Of a stretch of DNA of 32,485 nt, positions 32,148 to 32,485 are shown one piece after another. How positions within the stretch are numbered: position 1 is the stretch's first letter; every line of letters begins with the position of its first letter. This DNA comes from Muribaculaceae bacterium (GTDB lineage Bacteria; Bacteroidota; Bacteroidia; Bacteroidales; Muribaculaceae). The stretch spans positions 1 to 32,485 of the forward strand of contig JAFLTN010000020.1 in assembly GCA_022510445.1 (NCBI GenBank). Direction: 5' to 3'. The notes under the pieces were generated by a model, which had not been told where the DNA came from, searched no databases, and saw only the letters and a program-made list of their open reading frames with translations. The translations under genes and the position numbers were made by a program.

Positions 32148-32485
32148 ATGGAAGAACAAAACAAAATTCTAAAAAAATTGAAATTGCAGAGGTAATTTCT
32201 TCTCTATTGAGAAGTTAATTCATATAATTAGGGATTAGAGGTTATATTGGACTCAGACCTTGCAAGATTATATGGGTAGAAAAAAAGACTCAAAGAACAA
32301 GTTCGTTGTAATATTAAACGCTTTACTGTAGATTTCCTCTTCGAGTTGACTAAAGATGAATGTTCAAGGTCACAATTTGCGACCATAAACGCTCCACATG
32401 GCCAACATCTTAAATATTTTCCTTTTGCCTTTATGGAAAACGGAGTGGCAAAGCTGAGTAACGTGATGAAATCAGAAATTAATGT
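32148..32485 (+). pseudogene. Decayed ORF6N-domain gene (partial, runs off the window)
   Basis: Pieces of an ORF6N-domain protein can be followed across two frames. MEEQNKILKKLK starts at 32148. IEIAEVISSLLRS continues from 32177 in another frame and hits a TAA at 32216. VILDSDLARLYG from 32241 is back in the first frame and is cut by a TAG at 32277. RLKEQVRCNIKRF, FELTKDE, RSQFATIN and FPFAFMENGVAKLS then run in the same frame to the window end. ORF6N proteins are small DNA-binding or antirepressor-type proteins of phages and mobile elements. Two frameshifts and two stops show it is broken. The first shift is at a run of seven A (32171-32177). Confidence 0.75.

Overview
The window is chromosomal DNA from a member of the Bacteroidales. 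A Muribaculaceae-like gut lineage is my best guess, but family level is an inference. The reasons are: perfect Bacteroidota promoter boxes (TAnnTTTG, several with TTG 19-20 nt upstream); A/T-rich start regions without Shine-Dalgarno sequences; lipoproteins with acidic residues after the lipid cysteine; a BspA-like leucine-rich-repeat protein with a type IX-secretion-like tail; and Bacteroidales-typical families (DUF4421, DUF5063, SDR-type threonine dehydrogenase, XerC beside rpsU and hpf).

Layout. Positions 1-4204 (+) are a surface/accessory block: the last codons of an unseen gene, a serpin lipoprotein, a BspA-like LRR protein and a lipoprotein with a very acidic linker. The unseen gene and the LRR gene share the same 3' end and downstream hairpin, which suggests paralogous duplication. 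Positions 4338-11802 (-) are housekeeping genes: trigger factor, ClpP and ClpX (folding and proteolysis) and yicC-gmk-nadD-DUF5063-apeB (RNA processing, nucleotide and NAD synthesis, peptide turnover). Positions 11912-18198 (+) hold a phosphohexomutase, a flavin reductase-like protein, a hemerythrin/LuxR-type pair behind a structured leader, and a class A penicillin-binding protein. A convergent hairpin separates the PBP gene from kbl (-). kbl is divergent from tdh (+), and together they would convert threonine to glycine plus acetyl-CoA. tdh opens a tight six-gene run: tdh, aminopeptidase P, gamma-carbonic anhydrase, FdtA-like ketoisomerase, GNAT/FemAB-like acyltransferase and FdtB-like aminotransferase. 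The last three look like a cassette for a dTDP-3-(acyl)amino-3,6-dideoxyhexose. Next come rpsU with a hairpin leader, xerC, hpf, mltG, a DUF2007 protein, a DUF4421 outer-membrane-type protein and a SPOR lipoprotein.

Past the SPOR-gene terminator (30534-30556) the character changes. A 16-17-nt piece matching the 3' end of a tRNA (probably tRNA-Ser, minus strand) is followed by a tyrosine integrase with its own promoter and a decayed ORF6N-domain gene running off the window. I read this as the left boundary of an integrated mobile element, with the rest of the element and the intact tRNA beyond the right edge.

No CRISPR array, rRNA, complete tRNA or intact insertion sequence was seen. The best leads are the att/integrase boundary, the structured leaders of rpsU and the hemerythrin operon, the tandem hairpin repeat before the LRR gene, and the amino-sugar cassette with an atypical acyltransferase.
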